Origin: Pyropia haitanensis
Lineage: Eukaryota > Rhodophyta > Bangiophyceae > Bangiales > Bangiaceae
Length of the DNA: 64,000 bases
Direction of reading: 5' to 3'
NCBI GenBank assembly: GCA_008729055.1
Contig: SDUX01000006.1
Location: forward strand, 3,830,734 to 3,894,733
The notes beneath the pieces were generated by a model that was not told where the DNA came from, did not search any database, and was given only the letters and a program-made list of their open reading frames with translations. Positions within the stretch are counted from its first letter, which is position 1. Each line of letters opens with the position of its first letter. A program made the position numbers and the translations under genes. Of this stretch, positions 62,619 through 64,000 are shown piece by piece.

Positions 62619-63876
62619 TACTCTGTGCGTGCGTTACCGCGCCGCGGCGCCCGGGCGTAGTTGTCTGTGCTGTCGTATACAATTTTTCGGGGGGTTTGCA
62701 ACGCACTCAAACAAAAAAGGGCATTTGTTGTACACTTGTATGCGATGAGGCGCGCAGGGGCTCTCCCTCTGGTGAGATTCACCCACATACTGGCTCCGCG
62801 CGAGCCCATTGTCTCGCATTTCATCAAATTTGAGTACTGAAATGTCTATCGCGATTATGCATTCACAAATCGACAGACGGGCGCGTAACTTTCCATGTGA
62901 ATTCGCACGACTGCAAACTGTGGCGGGCGTTGTGTCCATGCTGCCGTCCTGCACTGCGTCACTACAAGCATGCGTGCAGACCACGACTTGCCCCGTGCCA
63001 TTGCTGATGCTGCTGCTGCTGCTGCTGCTGCTGGTGTCACTCCAAGGGCGTATTCGCTCTAGACCGAAAATATCAGACGGCCAGGCGTCGTGTTCAAATG
63101 GGTGTCGCCCTCGAAAATTGTCTCGGTTGTGGCGCCTCATTTTGCCACGCGCCGTTTTAACGGCGCGTGATCGCCAGGTGTGCCGGCACGGATGGTGCAG
63201 GAGCATCAAGCGCGGTTGTGGCACGGGCGACGGAGAGTCAAAGGGCGGTTGTGTAGCACGGGCAAGAGTGTGGCATGGTCATTAACGAGTCCCGCATTTG
63301 GAACGGTGAAATCGAAAAATCGGGTTGATGAGTGTGATTTGTCAATCGATTTCGCAAATCATCGACAATGAAATGTGAATCACGTCATCGAGATCTTGAT
63401 GGACGATCATCCGACGTTTATCGTGTCTGAATTTCAATCGTAATCACATCTGGTCGCAAAAGAATCCCATCACGTGGGGGCGGCGGGGCGGGGTGGAGAC
63501 ACAATCGGGCAGATCATCCATGCCGTGGGAGCATGCAAAGGGTGCCCCTCCTCCCCCCGTCCCTCCCCCCCGCCCCCCCCCCTCCCCCATCCCCCTGTCG
63601 CGGGCCAGTTTTCGTTTCGTATCACAAGGAACCGGCCTCGATGCACACGCGTCTCGCCACCGTTCCCGCCCCGCGTTGCAAGACAAGGGCGTGTGCCGAC
63701 TCCAATCGCCTCGAGCGCGTCTGCTACACAGGCTGCAACGAGAAGCTCGGGCGTGGCACCAAGGGCCAGTGGAACGCTCAGGTTGGCATCGTTTGCACCT
63801 CGGGACCACGACTGGTTTGTGCTACGGGATATCTGACAAGGACATCGTGACCCTCTGTGGGACATTCTACCAGGGT
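62619..63876. other. 3' region between the recombinase gene and the right palindromic site
   Basis: Holds a (CTG)n run at 63003-63033, a perfect hairpin at 63146-63169 (CACGCGCCGTT, TT, AACGGCGCGTG) and AT-richer DNA at 63,270-63,450. Short frames near 63.5-63.9 kb are not supported as genes. Confidence 0.5.
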
Positions 63877-63897
63877 CCAGTTCCGTAGTACTACGGA
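63877..63897. repeat. Right copy of the palindromic site
   Basis: An exact 21-bp match, in direct orientation, to 54565-54585, including CCGTAGTACTACGG. Flanking bases differ (GGT left, CCC right), so homology is limited to the site. Distance between copies is 9.3 kb. Confidence 0.9.
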
Positions 63898-63966
63898 CCC
63901 GTGGGAAACAATTACCATCTACAAGCGACATTCAAGTACGGGATGCTGTCCTCCAATTTGTAATTG

Positions 63967-63982
63967 AGATCCACGTGGATCT
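63967..63982. repeat. 16-bp palindrome near the window end
   Basis: AGATCCACGTGGATCT, perfect. It shares AGATCC with the outer part of the left site. Significance unknown. Confidence 0.5.
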
Positions 63983-64000
63983 GCCGGTTTCGGTTGTCTG

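Noticed and set aside
63444..63931. Overlapping frames near the right palindromic site
   Set aside because: Short, on both strands, without recognisable domains, and crossing the repeat site.
1..64000. tRNA, rRNA and CRISPR loci
   Set aside because: No T-arm plus acceptor pairing, no rRNA landmarks and no regularly spaced short repeats with unique spacers; the tRNA-like stretches at 1741 and 45941 are primer binding sites.

Overview
This is nuclear eukaryotic DNA of very high GC content, made almost entirely of nested transposable elements. The evidence is chromodomain Ty3/gypsy LTR retrotransposons with 5-bp target duplications, solo LTRs, a TA-flanked MITE, TATA boxes, one visible intron 3' end and long GC-rich microsatellites. 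The C2H2 / tyrosine-recombinase / RecQ gene at the right resembles a protein family I associate mainly with fungi, so a fungus or similar microbial eukaryote is my best guess; the species cannot be read from the sequence. No rRNA, tRNA or CRISPR locus was found, and no intact housekeeping gene.

Layout. 1-8.5 kb: two copies of a non-autonomous LTR element (family A), facing each other as a long inverted repeat, with LTRs at 1761-2400 and 7874-8510 and a solo LTR of another family (F) at 3802-4527. 8.5-12.26 kb: GC-rich DNA with decayed coding-like stretches. 12,260-19,626: Ty3/gypsy element B, a complete insertion flanked by CCCAG, with one nonsense codon in pol and an extra C2H2 ORF before gag. 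21,787-22,609: solo A-family LTR flanked by CACAC and carrying a 177-bp MITE. 22.6-25.4 kb: a decayed, formerly spliced minus-strand gene. 25,449-36,614: element D, with gag, an internally deleted pol and a long antisense ORF split by a solo A LTR (duplication GCCCT). 37,369-46,608 (minus strand): element C, with apparently identical LTRs and open gag and pol frames, the best candidate for recent activity. 47-53.9 kb: LTR G, an F-type 3' LTR followed by an antisense ORF, then a 2.1-kb tandem duplication rich in palindromes and polypyrimidine. 54.5-63.9 kb: a very large gene joining a C2H2 finger, a tyrosine recombinase and a RecQ-type helicase, with copies of one palindromic site on both sides.

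Two themes stand out. First, four LTR element families (A, C, D, F) each carry an ORF on the strand opposite to gag-pol, starting at or near the 3' LTR and running inward. In A, D and F these ORFs share a weak motif; in C the protein is different and arginine-rich. Second, the recombinase-helicase gene is bracketed by copies of a 21-bp palindromic site 9.3 kb apart, which suggests a Crypton-like mobile unit that carries its own helicase.
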